A DNA stretch of 64,000 nt from Sphingomonas sp. Leaf22 (GTDB lineage: Bacteria; Pseudomonadota; Alphaproteobacteria; Sphingomonadales; Sphingomonadaceae). This document shows, in pieces, positions 32,328-41,278 of the stretch. The DNA lies in assembly GCF_001421715.1 (NCBI RefSeq), contig NZ_LMKP01000001.1, positions 14,358 to 78,357 of the forward strand. Direction: 5' to 3'. The notes under the pieces are model-generated. The model worked only from the letters and a program-made list of their open reading frames with translations, made no database searches and was not told the DNA's origin. The position numbers were made by a program, and so were the translations under genes. How positions within the stretch are numbered: the first letter of the stretch is position 1; each line of letters starts with the position of its first letter.

Positions 32328-34774
32328 GCCAGCCACCCCGGCACGACGAGCAGGATCGCACAGAAGGCTCCGGCACCCGCGGCGTGATCGCTCCACAGCC
32401 GCACGATCCGAAGCTCGCCCGAACGGGCAGCGGAATGGAAGCCGGCCCGTTGCCGCGCGACGACGAACGCCAGCATCAGCATGGCGACCACCGCATGGAA
32501 GACGCCATAAGCAGCGACCGCGGCACTGGTCGCGGCATAGGCATGGCCGGTCGGCGATGGTGCCGCCCCGACCAGCAGCATGACGAGGGCCAGCACAACT
32601 GCACCCTGTCCGCCGGCCGCGATCGCCGTCTTGCCCCGTCGTGCCATCACGACGGCACAACCCGCACCCGCTACCGCCAGCAGCGGCGCGAACAGCGAGG
32701 GCGCGATCAGCGCGGGCGGCGGCCAGTTGGGTGCCACCGTCCAGAGAAAGGCGTAGCCGAACAGCAATGACGCGAACAGCGTGGCGCTGGCACCGAGCGC
32801 CAGGACGCTGCCCCACCAGCCGGTGGTGCGCGCCGCCTCGAAACTGGTCGGCAACCGGCGGTCCTGTCCGACGTCCACCAGCCCGGTGTCCTCGCGCCGC
32901 CCATTGGTCCACGCCCAGCGCCAGCCGAGCCACGCCACCACCGGCAGGAATAGCGGCGCGACGACATACAGGCCGGCAAGCATCGACAGAAAGAAGCCGC
33001 CGAGTGTCGCGGCCGTGGCGATCGGCAACCAGCTGTTGCCCGGCAGGATCGCGACATGGTCGGGCGTGCCGGTGGTCATGTCGACCGCGATCGTCTCGCG
33101 CCAGCCGTTCCGCGCCACCGCCAGCAGCCCCTCACCGCGCGCCAGCCGCACGCCAAGATCGGGCATCGTCGCCAGCGGTTCGCGATCGCTCACCGTGGCG
33201 ATGCTGGCGAAATTGTAATCCGGGGCCGGGGTGGGCATCGCCCATTCCAGCGTCTGCGCGTTCCAGGGATCGCGCGCGTGCCGTCGACCCAGCCTGATCT
33301 GCAGCACGACGTCGATCAGGAACAGCGCGAAACCGAACGCCTGCACGAAGCTGCCGACCGACGACAGCAGGTTCAGGAGCGTCCAGCCCATCCCGTCGGG
33401 GTAGGTGTCGACCCGCCGCGGCATTCCAAGCAGTCCGGTCAGGTGCATCAGGAAAAAGGTCATGTTGAAACCGATGAAGATCAGCCAGAACGCCGCTTCG
33501 CCGATCCGCATCACCCGCTGCCGTCCGGTAAAATGGGGAAGCCAGTAATAAGCGGCGGCCAGCATCGGGAACACGAACCCGCCGACCAGCACGTAATGCA
33601 GATGCGCGGTGACGAACGCGGTATCGTGTGCCTGCCCATCGAACGGGACCATCGCCAGCATCACGCCCGTCAGCCCGCCCAGGACGAAGACGATGAAGAA
33701 GCCGATGAGGTACAGCATCGGCAGTTTCATCTCGGGCCGGCCGCCCCACAGCGTGCCGAGCCAGGCGAAGATCTGCACCGCGGTCGGCACCGCGACCAGC
33801 GCGGACGCGGCGGAGAAGAAGCCCAGCGCCATGTGCGGAATGCCGGTGGTGAACATGTGGTGGACCCACAGCCCGAAGCTGAGGAAGGCGAGCGCCATGA
33901 TCGCCGCGACGATCGCACCATATCCCAGCAGCCGGGTGCGCGCCATCACCGGCAGGATGGTCGATACCGCGCCCGCCGCGGGCAGGAAGATGATGTAGAC
34001 CTCCGGATGGCCGAACAGCCAGAACAGATGCTGCCACAAGAGCGGCGAGCCGCCGAGCGCGGGGTCGAAGAACGGCCATCCGAACGCGCGCTCGATCTCC
34101 AGCAGGATCGATCCGAGGATCAATGGCGGGAAGCCGAAGATCATCATCCCCGCCGTCGCCAACATGTACCATGCGAAGATCGGCATCCGGTCCAGCCGCA
34201 TTCCCGGGGCGCGTAGCTTCAGGACCGAAACCGCGATCTCGATCGCGGCGGACATCGCCGAAATCTCGACAAAGGTGATGCCGAGCAGCCAGACATCGGA
34301 GTTGATGCCGGGCGTGAAGGTCTTGCCCGACAGCGGCGGATACAGGAACCATCCCGCGTTGGGCGCGACACCCGCCAGCATCGCGACGATGATGATCGTG
34401 CCGCCGAAGAGATAGCACCACCAGCCAAGCGCGGACAGCCGTGGAAAGGCGAGATCGCGGCTGCCCAGCATCTTGGGCAGCAGGTACATCGTCAGCCCCT
34501 CGAACATCGGGATGGCGAACAGGAACATCATGATGCTGCCGTGCATCGTGAAGATCTGGTTATAGACCTCCGGCCCGACGAACGCGCTACGCGGCGTGGC
34601 GAGCTGCGCGCGGATCAGCATGGCCAGCACGCCGCCGATCGCAAAGAAGACGAAGGCGGCGACGATGAAGCGCTTGCCGATGTCGCTGTGGTTGACCGAG
34701 CGCAGCGCGCCGCGCCAGCCCGGTTCGGTACGCCAGATCGCGGTCAGTTCGTGATGCAGTCGCAACGCCTTCAT
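32324..34774 (-). CDS. Cytochrome c oxidase subunit I/III fusion
   Basis: This is a heme-copper oxidase with subunit I (about residues 1-540) fused to subunit III (about 560-816). Subunit I has the low-spin heme His in FTMHGSIMMFLFAIPMFEG, the CuB site with the His-Tyr link in WQHLFWLFGHPEVYIIFLP, HHMFTTG, and the high-spin heme region TAHLHYVLVGGFVFPMLAA. The C-terminal part has seven further hydrophobic segments, including SLLFGYAFLWTVAPNWPPP. Fused I/III proteins are known in caa3 and related type A/B oxidases. The ATG at 34774 overlaps the coxB stop (ATGA). The subunit I sequence looks intact, but its partner coxB is truncated, so the oxidase may not assemble. Confidence 0.88.
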   Translation of the reverse strand: MKALRLHHELTAIWRTEPGWRGALRSVNHSDIGKRFIVAAFVFFAIGGVLAMLIRAQLATPRSAFVGPEVYNQIFTMHGSIMMFLFAIPMFEGLTMYLLPKMLGSRDLAFPRLSALGWWCYLFGGTIIIVAMLAGVAPNAGWFLYPPLSGKTFTPGINSDVWLLGITFVEISAMSAAIEIAVSVLKLRAPGMRLDRMPIFAWYMLATAGMMIFGFPPLILGSILLEIERAFGWPFFDPALGGSPLLWQHLFWLFGHPEVYIIFLPAAGAVSTILPVMARTRLLGYGAIVAAIMALAFLSFGLWVHHMFTTGIPHMALGFFSAASALVAVPTAVQIFAWLGTLWGGRPEMKLPMLYLIGFFIVFVLGGLTGVMLAMVPFDGQAHDTAFVTAHLHYVLVGGFVFPMLAAAYYWLPHFTGRQRVMRIGEAAFWLIFIGFNMTFFLMHLTGLLGMPRRVDTYPDGMGWTLLNLLSSVGSFVQAFGFALFLIDVVLQIRLGRRHARDPWNAQTLEWAMPTPAPDYNFASIATVSDREPLATMPDLGVRLARGEGLLAVARNGWRETIAVDMTTGTPDHVAILPGNSWLPIATAATLGGFFLSMLAGLYVVAPLFLPVVAWLGWRWAWTNGRREDTGLVDVGQDRRLPTSFEAARTTGWWGSVLALGASATLFASLLFGYAFLWTVAPNWPPPALIAPSLFAPLLAVAGAGCAVVMARRGKTAIAAGGQGAVVLALVMLLVGAAPSPTGHAYAATSAAVAAYGVFHAVVAMLMLAFVVARQRAGFHSAARSGELRIVRLWSDHAAGAGAFCAILLVVPGWLA

Positions 34775-35127
34775 CGCGCGCGCTCCCCAATGAAGGCGGT
34801 CCATTCGGCGGCATCGTGCGCGACGACGGTAAAGCCGTGGCCCGCATGGCCGGTCCCGCAATATTCGGCGCATTCGCCGCGATAGGTGCCGGGCAGATCG
34901 GCCTGGATCCGCAACGTGCTGGTATGACCCGGTATCGCATCCATCTTGCCTGCGAGGCGCGGCACCCAGAAGCTGTGGATCACGTCCGTTGCGGTGATGC
35001 GCAGGTCGACCGGGCGGTTCGCCGGAATATGCAGGACGTCGCGCGTCCGACGCCCGCCGGGATATCCGACATCCCAGGCATATTGCCGCGCGACGATGTC
35101 GATCGCGACCGCTCGTTGCGCTGGCAA
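34771..35127 (-). pseudogene. coxB: Truncated coxB (cytochrome c oxidase subunit II, CuA domain only)
   Basis: Only the soluble CuA domain remains, beginning near RAVAIDIVARQYAWDVGYP. The signal and two N-terminal membrane helices of subunit II are missing; upstream the reading frame runs antisense to a permease gene and does not resemble coxB. The first CuA His (DVIHSFWVP) is present, but the second cluster reads CAEYCGTGHAGHGF. The last CuA ligand, normally Met, is His. The stop overlaps the start of the fused oxidase gene. The 5' boundary given is approximate. I take this as a decayed gene; a secreted CuA fragment is unlikely without a signal. Confidence 0.8.
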
Positions 35128-36077
35128 TCGTGATCTGGCGGCTGCACGACGTGCTGTTGCTGGCCTTTGCCGGGGTGCTGGTCGCGGTGATATTGCATGC
35201 TGCGGCCGACGGGCTGTGTCGCGTCCTGCCGCTTCGCAAGGGATGGGCGATCGCGCTCGCGGGGGTGCTGATCCTCGGGCTGCTGACCGGCGTCGGCATT
35301 CTGTTCGGACAGGAACTTCGGTCGCAACTGTCTGGTCTGGGCGATGCGCTGCCGGACGCATGGCAGCGTTTCGCGGCATGGGTCGGCGAAGACCGCGTGC
35401 AAAGCGTGATCGATACGGTCTCCCCGGACGGCTAGACGATCGCATCGGTCGCACAATCGATGTTCGGGATGATGACGGCTGCGATGACCGGACTCTTGCT
35501 CGCAGTGCTGGGCGGCATCTACTTTGCGGCCAGCCCGGCCGAGTACCACAAGGGAATGCTGGCGATGCTCCCGCGCTCCGCTCGGTCCCGCGCGGGCGTC
35601 GCCGTGCGGGAAACGGGCGATGCGCTGCGCAACTGGCTGCTGGGGCAGTTGGTGTCGATGGCCGCAACCTTTTTCGCCGTGCTGATCGGATTGACGCTGA
35701 TCGGTGTCCCCTCCGCGCTGGCGCTGGCGATCGTGGCCGGACTGTTCGAATTCATCCCGCTGGTCGGCCCCTTTCTCGGTGCGGTGCCGGCGCTGCTGAT
35801 CGCGCTGACCACGGGCGTTGAGACATTCATGTGGACGGCGGGCTTCTTCGTCGTGTGGCAGCAGATCGAGGGCAACGCCATGGCACCGCTGGTGATGCGC
35901 TTTGCCGTATCGATCCCGCCTGCGGTGACACTGTTCGCGCTCTTCCTGTTCGGTGGCATGTTCGGTATCGTCGGGATACTTCTCGGCGGGCCGCTCACCG
36001 TCGCAGCCTGGGTATTGGTCAGGTGCCTGTGGATCGAGCCCCGTAAACCGGAAACGGTGAGCCGCGATGACGACTGA
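35112..36077 (+). pseudogene. AI-2E/PerM-type permease pseudogene
   Basis: The frame shows the AI-2E transporter family: an N-terminal block VALAIVIWRLHDVLLLAFAG, then several membrane helices and the C-terminal FIPLVGPFLGAVPALLIAL and LFGGMFGIVGILLGGPL. Two defects are visible. The true N-terminus is missing, because the frame emerges directly from the coxB remnant. A TAG stop at 35433-35435 also interrupts the frame after SPDG; the same frame resumes with TIASVAQSMFGMMTAA. The 3' end overlaps the sensor kinase start by 11 bases. A start at GTG 35130 or ATG 35460 would give only fragments. Confidence 0.82.
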
Positions 36078-37074
36078 AACATCGACTGCGCTGCCCGCGT
36101 GGTTCCCCCGGCATGTGCCGTCGCTGGCGGTGTCGATCGCAGGGACGGTGGCGATCGTCGCGGTGGCCACCGTGGTGCGATATCTCCTGGGGCAACCGCT
36201 CCAGAGTTTCCCGACGCTGCTGTTCTCGCCGGCGGTATTTCTCGCGGCCCTGCTGTTCGATCGCCGATGCGGGCTTCTTGCCATCGCCCTGTCGACGGCC
36301 AGTTCGGCCTATTTCTTCATCTACCCATATAACAGCCTTACGCTGCCGCTGGCCAGCCTCGTCCCGCTCGGCATATTCATCCTGACCAGCGGCTTCGTCG
36401 TCACCGTCACCGATACGCTGCGTCAGGTCGCGGCGCGGCTCGACCGGGCGGAGCGCAACAAGAGCCTGTTGCTGGACGAGCTGGCGCACCGGACCAAGAA
36501 TGATTTGGCGATCATCGGGTCCGCCCTGCAACTTCAGGCGCGCTCCAGTCGCGATCCGGCGGTGCAGGAAGCGCTGGCGACGGCCGTCGCGCGCGTCAAC
36601 GTGATCGCTGCGGCGCAGGACCGGCTGCGCTACCGCGAAGGCATCGGAGAAGTGGATATCGGCGACTATCTGCGCGGGCTATGCACGGGATTGGGCGATC
36701 TGCTGCGGGGCATCCGGCCAATTGCAGTGCGGCTCGAAGCGTCCACGATCGCGATCAGCAGTGCCGATGCGGTCACGATCGGGCTGATCGTCAACGAACT
36801 CGTCACCAACGCCTTCAAATATGCATTCCCCGACGATCGCGGGGGTGCAGTGGACGTGATCGTGGAACGAACGAGCCGCGGCTTGCGGATCGACGTCCGC
36901 GACGATGGTGCCGGTTGCGCCGAAGACGTGGTCAGCGGCATGGGTTCCCGCCTCGTCCGCCTGCTGGCCAAGCAGCGGAACGGCGTGGTTTCGCGCCAGA
37001 AGACCGACACCGGCTGCCACTTCACCGCGACGCTCGACCTGGAGTATCCGGGAGACGGTCGTACCGAGGCATGA
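36067..37074 (+). CDS. Membrane sensor histidine kinase (DUF4118-like, HisKA_2)
   Basis: This 335-residue kinase has a membrane region of three to four helices (about residues 15-115, including KdpD-like YLLGQPLQSFPTLLFSPAVF), a HisKA_2 dimerisation domain with phosphoacceptor His141 in LDELAHRTKNDLAIIGSAL, and a HATPase domain with NELVTNAFKYAFPD and DDGAGCAEDV. HisKA_2 kinases often work in the alphaproteobacterial general stress response or with single-domain regulators. No response regulator is adjacent. It overlaps the permease pseudogene by 11 bases, so its expression may have depended on that gene's lost promoter. Confidence 0.9.
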   Translation: MTTETSTALPAWFPRHVPSLAVSIAGTVAIVAVATVVRYLLGQPLQSFPTLLFSPAVFLAALLFDRRCGLLAIALSTASSAYFFIYPYNSLTLPLASLVPLGIFILTSGFVVTVTDTLRQVAARLDRAERNKSLLLDELAHRTKNDLAIIGSALQLQARSSRDPAVQEALATAVARVNVIAAAQDRLRYREGIGEVDIGDYLRGLCTGLGDLLRGIRPIAVRLEASTIAISSADAVTIGLIVNELVTNAFKYAFPDDRGGAVDVIVERTSRGLRIDVRDDGAGCAEDVVSGMGSRLVRLLAKQRNGVVSRQKTDTGCHFTATLDLEYPGDGRTEA

Positions 37075-37216
37075 TGATGCCGGAGAGATTCAATGTGCGT
37101 TGGTCGCGGGCCCATCCGTAACGGCGCGAGCCAATGGTGGAGGGGACGGCCGGGGAGGCGTCGGGTACGAACGGTGGGAATCCGGCTGCGCTAGGGTCAA
37201 ACTCTATCGCCTTTGG

Positions 37217-37303
37217 TTGCCCTCACCCTTCGCCGCCTTCGGCGTCTTTCCCTCTCCCGGCGGGAGAGGGAGGGAGCGGCACGGCCGCGGAAGGGTGAGG
37301 GCG
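37217..37303. repeat. Inverted-repeat element CCCTCACCCTTC
   Basis: Outer arms GCCCTCACCCTTC and GAAGGGTGAGGGC (37218-37230 and 37290-37302) enclose an inner hairpin CCTCTCCCGGCGGGAGAGG. It looks like a small non-coding mobile or REP-type unit between the kinase and mfd. Confidence 0.7.
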
Positions 37304-37367
37304 ATCACGTTTGAGCGAAAGCGACTCCAAACAGCCGATCGCTTCCGTGAAACGGGAAGACCGGCTT

Positions 37368-40300
37368 CTACCCCGCCGCCTTCGCCAGTCCCCGCGAAAT
37401 CTGGAGCGCCGCGTTCAGGCGCGCCTGTGGGTCGCCGAAGCTGCGGCTGATGACCAGTTTCATGTCGGGGCGGAGCTTCGCGGTGCCGGCCAGCTTGTCG
37501 ACATAGGCGAGCAGCCCTTCGACGCTCGGGAACTTGTCCTCATGGAAACTGACGATCGCGCCCTTGGCACCGATGTCGATCTTGGCGACGCAAGCCTTCT
37601 TCGCGTTCAGCTTCGCCTCGATCAGTTGCAGCAGGTTGGCGGTGGCGACCGGCAGTTTGCCGAACCGGTCGATCAGTTCGGTGGCGAAGGCGTCGATGCC
37701 CGCGCGGTCCTCGACGTCGTTGAGGCGGCGATAGAGGCCCATGCGCAGGTCGAGGTCGGGGACATAGTCCTCCGGGATCAGGATCGGCGCGTCGACGGTG
37801 ATCGCGGGCGAGAAGTCTTTGGGCTTGTCGTCGCGGATGCCGCCGGCCTTGGCGTCGAGGATCGCCTCCTCGAGCATCGACTGGTAGAGTTCGAAGCCGA
37901 CTTCCTTGATATGGCCCGATTGTTCGTCGCCGAGCATGTTGCCGGCACCGCGAATGTCGAGGTCGTGGGAGGCGAGCTGGAAACCGGCACCCAGCGATTC
38001 GAGGTCGGACAGGACCTTCAGCCGCTTTTCCGCCGCGTCGCTGACCAGCCGTTCGGGGGGCGTGGTCATGTACGCATAGGCGCGGGTCTTGGATCGCCCG
38101 ACGCGGCCGCGCAGCTGGTAGAGCTGGGCGAGGCCGAATTTGTCGGCGCGGTTGATGATGAGGGTATTGGCCGACGGAATATCGAGGCCGCTCTCGACGA
38201 TGGTGGTCGAGACGAGCAGGTCGTACCGCTTGTCGTAAAAGGCCGACATGCGTTCCTCGACCTCGGTCGGGGCCATCTGGCCATGGGCGACGACGTAGCG
38301 GATTTCGGGAATTTCCTCGGTCAGGAATTTCTCGATATCGGGCAGGTCGGCGATGCGCGGGGTGACGAAATAGGCCTGCCCGCCGCGATAATGTTCGCGC
38401 AGCAACGCCTCGCGCAGCACGACCGGGTCCCATGGCATGATGTAGGTGCGGACCGCGAGGCGATCGACCGGCGGGGTCTGGATCACCGACAGTTCACGCA
38501 GGCCCGACATCGCCATTTGCAGCGTGCGCGGGATCGGGGTGGCGGTGAGCGTCAGGACGTGGACGTCGGCCTTCATCGCCTTCAGCCGTTCCTTGTGCGT
38601 CACGCCGAACCGCTGTTCCTCATCGACGATGACGAGGCCGAGCCGTTTGAAATCGACCTGTTTCGACAGCACGGCGTGGGTGCCGACGACGACGTCGATG
38701 GTGCCGTCGGTCAGGCCGTCGCGGACCTTCTTCGCCTCGGTCGCGGTGACCAGGCGGGAGAGGCGGCCGATTTCGATCGGGAAGCCTTCGAAGCGGGCCT
38801 TGAAGTTGTTGTAATGCTGGCGGGCGAGGAGGGTCGTGGGACATACGATCGCGACCTGCATCCCGGCCATGGCGGCGACGAAGGCGGCGCGGAGCGCCAC
38901 CTCGGTCTTGCCGAAACCGACATCGCCGACGACGAGGCGGTCCATCGGGCGTCCCGCGCCAAGGTCTTCGAGGACGTCGGCGATGGCGCGTTCCTGATCG
39001 TCGGTTTCCTGATACGGGAACCGATCGACAAAGGCGGGATAGCCGCCCGCGTCCGGTTCGGCGATGTCGGCGGGGCGCATCGCGCGCTTGGCGGCGGTGG
39101 CGATGAGGTCGCCCGCGATTTCGCGGATGCGGTCCTTCATCCGCGCCTTGCGCCGCTGCCATGCCTCGCCGCCCAAGCGGTCGAGCGATGCGCCTTCCTC
39201 ACCCGCGCCATAGCGACTGAGGACTTCGAGATTTTCGACCGGCACGTAGAGCTTGTCGCCGCCGGCATATTCGAGCTGGACGCAGTCGTGCGGGGCCTTC
39301 GCCACCGGCACCTGCGTCAGCCCGACATAGCGGCCGATGCCGTGGTCGGCGTGGACGACGAGATCGCCGGGCGAGAGGGTGGCCAGTTCCTGAAGAAAGG
39401 CGTCGGTATTCTTGCGGCGCTTGGCACGGCGGACGAGGCGGTCGCCGAGCATGTCCTGTTCGGTCAGGACCGCGACATCGGCGGCGGTGAAACCATGGTC
39501 GAGCGGCAGGACGACGAACGAGACGGTCGACTTCGCGCCGCCCAGCGCCTGTTGCCACATCTCGACGGTCGAGACGCCGGTCAGGTCGTGATCGGCGAGC
39601 AGGCCCATCAACCGTTCGCGCGCACCCTCCGAATAGCTGGCGAGGATCGGCTTGCGACCCTGCTTACGCAGCGCGGCGATGTGATCGACGACCGCTTCGT
39701 AGATGTTCGCCTGCTGTGTGCGTTCGGGGGTGAAGTCGCGTGGGGACTCGACCTCGAAATCGATCGAGGTGGCGCTGTCGGGGGCGTGGAAGGGCGTGAC
39801 CTGATGCGCGGCGGTGTCCGACAGGCGGGCGACCCATTCGTCGGCCGACAGATAGAGCGCGGCGGGGAGCAGCGGGCGGTAGCTGCCGGGATCGTTGGTC
39901 TGCGCGCGGACACGGTTGGTGTGATAGTCGGCGATCGATTCGAAACGCTGTTCGGCGGCGGCCGGCACGCCCGCGTCGCGGACGATGACCGTTTCGGGCG
40001 AAAGGTGGTCGAAGAAGGTTTCGAGCCGCTCTTCGAAAAAGGGCAGCCAATGTTCCATGCCCGAGAGGCGGCGGCCGTCGCTGATCGCCTGATAGATCGG
40101 GTCGCCGGTCGCGGTCGCACCGAATTTCTCGCGGTAGCGTGTGCGGAACCGCTTGATCGAGTCTTCGTCGAGCAGCGCTTCGGAAGCGGGGAGCAGGGTG
40201 AAGCCGTCGACGCGGCCGGTGGTGCGTTGATCTTCAGGGCTGAAGGTGCGAACGGTTTCGATCTCGTCGCCGAAGAAGTCGAGGCGGAGACCCGAGTCGG

Positions 40301-40826
40301 AGCCCGACGGCCACAGGTCGACGAGGCCGCCGCGGACGGCGAACTCGCCGGCGTCATGAACGGTGTCGACGCGGTTATAGCCGTTCGCTTGCAGCAGCGC
40401 GGAGAGGCGGGGGAGCGAGATGCGCTCGCCCGGGGCAAGGCGCGCGACCAGCTGGCGGATGCGGAACGGGGTCAGCGTCCGCTGGCTCGCGGCGTTGACG
40501 GTGGTGACGATCAGGCGGGGGCCTTTCGCCGCCGTCTGGAGCGCGTGGAGCGCCGACAGACGTTCGGCCATCGACCGCAGCGTTGGGCTGGCGCGGTCAT
40601 AGGGCAGGCAGTCCCATGCCGGAAATTGCAGGACCGACAGGTCGGGGGCGAAGAAGGGGGCGGTGGTGGCGATGGCGCGCATCGCCGCTTCGTCGGGGGC
40701 GATGTAGACGAGGTCGCCCTTGGTCCCACGCGCGAGGTCGGCGAGGAGGACGGGGAGGAAGCCTGCCGGAACGCCCGCGAGGGTCAGCGAGCGGGGGGCG
40801 GACAGGATCTTGGAGAGGTCGGGCAT
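37368..40826 (-). CDS. mfd: Transcription-repair coupling factor Mfd
   Basis: Mfd displaces RNA polymerase stalled at DNA lesions and recruits UvrA for nucleotide excision repair. The 1152-residue protein has an N-terminal UvrB-like module, the RNA polymerase-interacting (CarD-like) domain at LSPGDLVVHADHGIGRYVG (about residue 490), and a RecG-type translocase with Walker A GDVGFGKTEVALRAA, the DEEQRFG box II, and ESGLDIPSANTLIINRADKF. The C-terminal TRCF domain is complete. Length is normal. It is a single gene, with palindromic repeats on both sides. A 1205-residue frame on the opposite strand is a GC-driven shadow. Confidence 0.97.
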   Translation of the reverse strand: MPDLSKILSAPRSLTLAGVPAGFLPVLLADLARGTKGDLVYIAPDEAAMRAIATTAPFFAPDLSVLQFPAWDCLPYDRASPTLRSMAERLSALHALQTAAKGPRLIVTTVNAASQRTLTPFRIRQLVARLAPGERISLPRLSALLQANGYNRVDTVHDAGEFAVRGGLVDLWPSGSDSGLRLDFFGDEIETVRTFSPEDQRTTGRVDGFTLLPASEALLDEDSIKRFRTRYREKFGATATGDPIYQAISDGRRLSGMEHWLPFFEERLETFFDHLSPETVIVRDAGVPAAAEQRFESIADYHTNRVRAQTNDPGSYRPLLPAALYLSADEWVARLSDTAAHQVTPFHAPDSATSIDFEVESPRDFTPERTQQANIYEAVVDHIAALRKQGRKPILASYSEGARERLMGLLADHDLTGVSTVEMWQQALGGAKSTVSFVVLPLDHGFTAADVAVLTEQDMLGDRLVRRAKRRKNTDAFLQELATLSPGDLVVHADHGIGRYVGLTQVPVAKAPHDCVQLEYAGGDKLYVPVENLEVLSRYGAGEEGASLDRLGGEAWQRRKARMKDRIREIAGDLIATAAKRAMRPADIAEPDAGGYPAFVDRFPYQETDDQERAIADVLEDLGAGRPMDRLVVGDVGFGKTEVALRAAFVAAMAGMQVAIVCPTTLLARQHYNNFKARFEGFPIEIGRLSRLVTATEAKKVRDGLTDGTIDVVVGTHAVLSKQVDFKRLGLVIVDEEQRFGVTHKERLKAMKADVHVLTLTATPIPRTLQMAMSGLRELSVIQTPPVDRLAVRTYIMPWDPVVLREALLREHYRGGQAYFVTPRIADLPDIEKFLTEEIPEIRYVVAHGQMAPTEVEERMSAFYDKRYDLLVSTTIVESGLDIPSANTLIINRADKFGLAQLYQLRGRVGRSKTRAYAYMTTPPERLVSDAAEKRLKVLSDLESLGAGFQLASHDLDIRGAGNMLGDEQSGHIKEVGFELYQSMLEEAILDAKAGGIRDDKPKDFSPAITVDAPILIPEDYVPDLDLRMGLYRRLNDVEDRAGIDAFATELIDRFGKLPVATANLLQLIEAKLNAKKACVAKIDIGAKGAIVSFHEDKFPSVEGLLAYVDKLAGTAKLRPDMKLVISRSFGDPQARLNAALQISRGLAKAAG

Positions 40827-40837
40827 CGGCTACCTAA

Positions 40838-40941
40838 AAGCCCTCTCCCCCTTTGGGGGAGAGGGTTGGGAGAGGGGGAGTTCGGGGCGGATGTTGTGAC
40901 TGCCCCTCTCCCCGACCCTCTCCCCTGAAGGGGAGAGGGAG
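40838..40941. repeat. CCCTCTCCCC palindromic repeats
   Basis: Two hairpin units: CCCTCTCCCCCTTTGGGGGA-GAGGG (40841-40865) and CCCTCTCCCCTGAAGGGGAG-AGGG (40916-40939), separated by about 50 bases. They lie upstream of mfd and downstream of sdhE. Confidence 0.7.
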
Positions 40942-41208
40942 TCAGCGCGAAACGGGCACAAAATCCATTTTCCGCATCGCGTGCAGGACGGGATGGTCGA
41001 ACTGCGTCGGGGCGGGCTGGACGCCCATCGCCCATGCCATGATGTCGACGTCCTGTTCCTCGAGAAATACCTCGAACCAGTCCATGTCCGCGTCGCTCCA
41101 TGTCGCGGCGTGCGCGTCGAAATAGCCGCCGATCATCAGGTCGGCTTCGCGGGTGCCGCGATGCCAGCTGCGGAATTTCAGGCGCTTGAGGCGGGTCTCG
41201 CGGTCCAT
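40942..41208 (-). CDS. sdhE: Succinate dehydrogenase assembly factor SdhE
   Basis: SdhE (SDHAF2/YgfY family) aids covalent FAD attachment to the succinate dehydrogenase flavoprotein. The 88-residue protein has the family motif RGTREADLMIGGYFDAH, in which the usual RGxxExD-type pattern is kept, plus WFEVFLEEQDVDIMAWAMG. Length is right for SdhE. The start is the ATG at 41208; the frame extends to 41352 over the recG start without support. It is divergent from recG, with 70 bp between starts. Confidence 0.92.
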   Translation of the reverse strand: MDRETRLKRLKFRSWHRGTREADLMIGGYFDAHAATWSDADMDWFEVFLEEQDVDIMAWAMGVQPAPTQFDHPVLHAMRKMDFVPVSR

Positions 41209-41278
41209 GGGACTCCAATGGCGATAGACCGACGGACGCTGGCAGCGGCCGCCGGTTCGGATATAGGACCAGATAGTC

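Noticed and set aside
35130..35435. 101-residue small membrane protein as an independent gene
   Set aside because: It is in frame with, and homologous to the N-terminal part of, the permease after 35435; the TAG and missing start make it part of a pseudogene.
34771..35667. 298-residue continuous frame as an intact coxB
   Set aside because: Only the last 118 residues resemble subunit II. The upstream 180 residues are Arg/Pro/Ala-rich and antisense to the permease, with no membrane helices.
37311..40928. 1205-residue open frame on the plus strand
   Set aside because: It is antisense to the whole of mfd, whose domains are all recognisable. GC-rich codon bias leaves long open frames on the opposite strand; the product matches no family and is rich in Arg, Asp and Gly.
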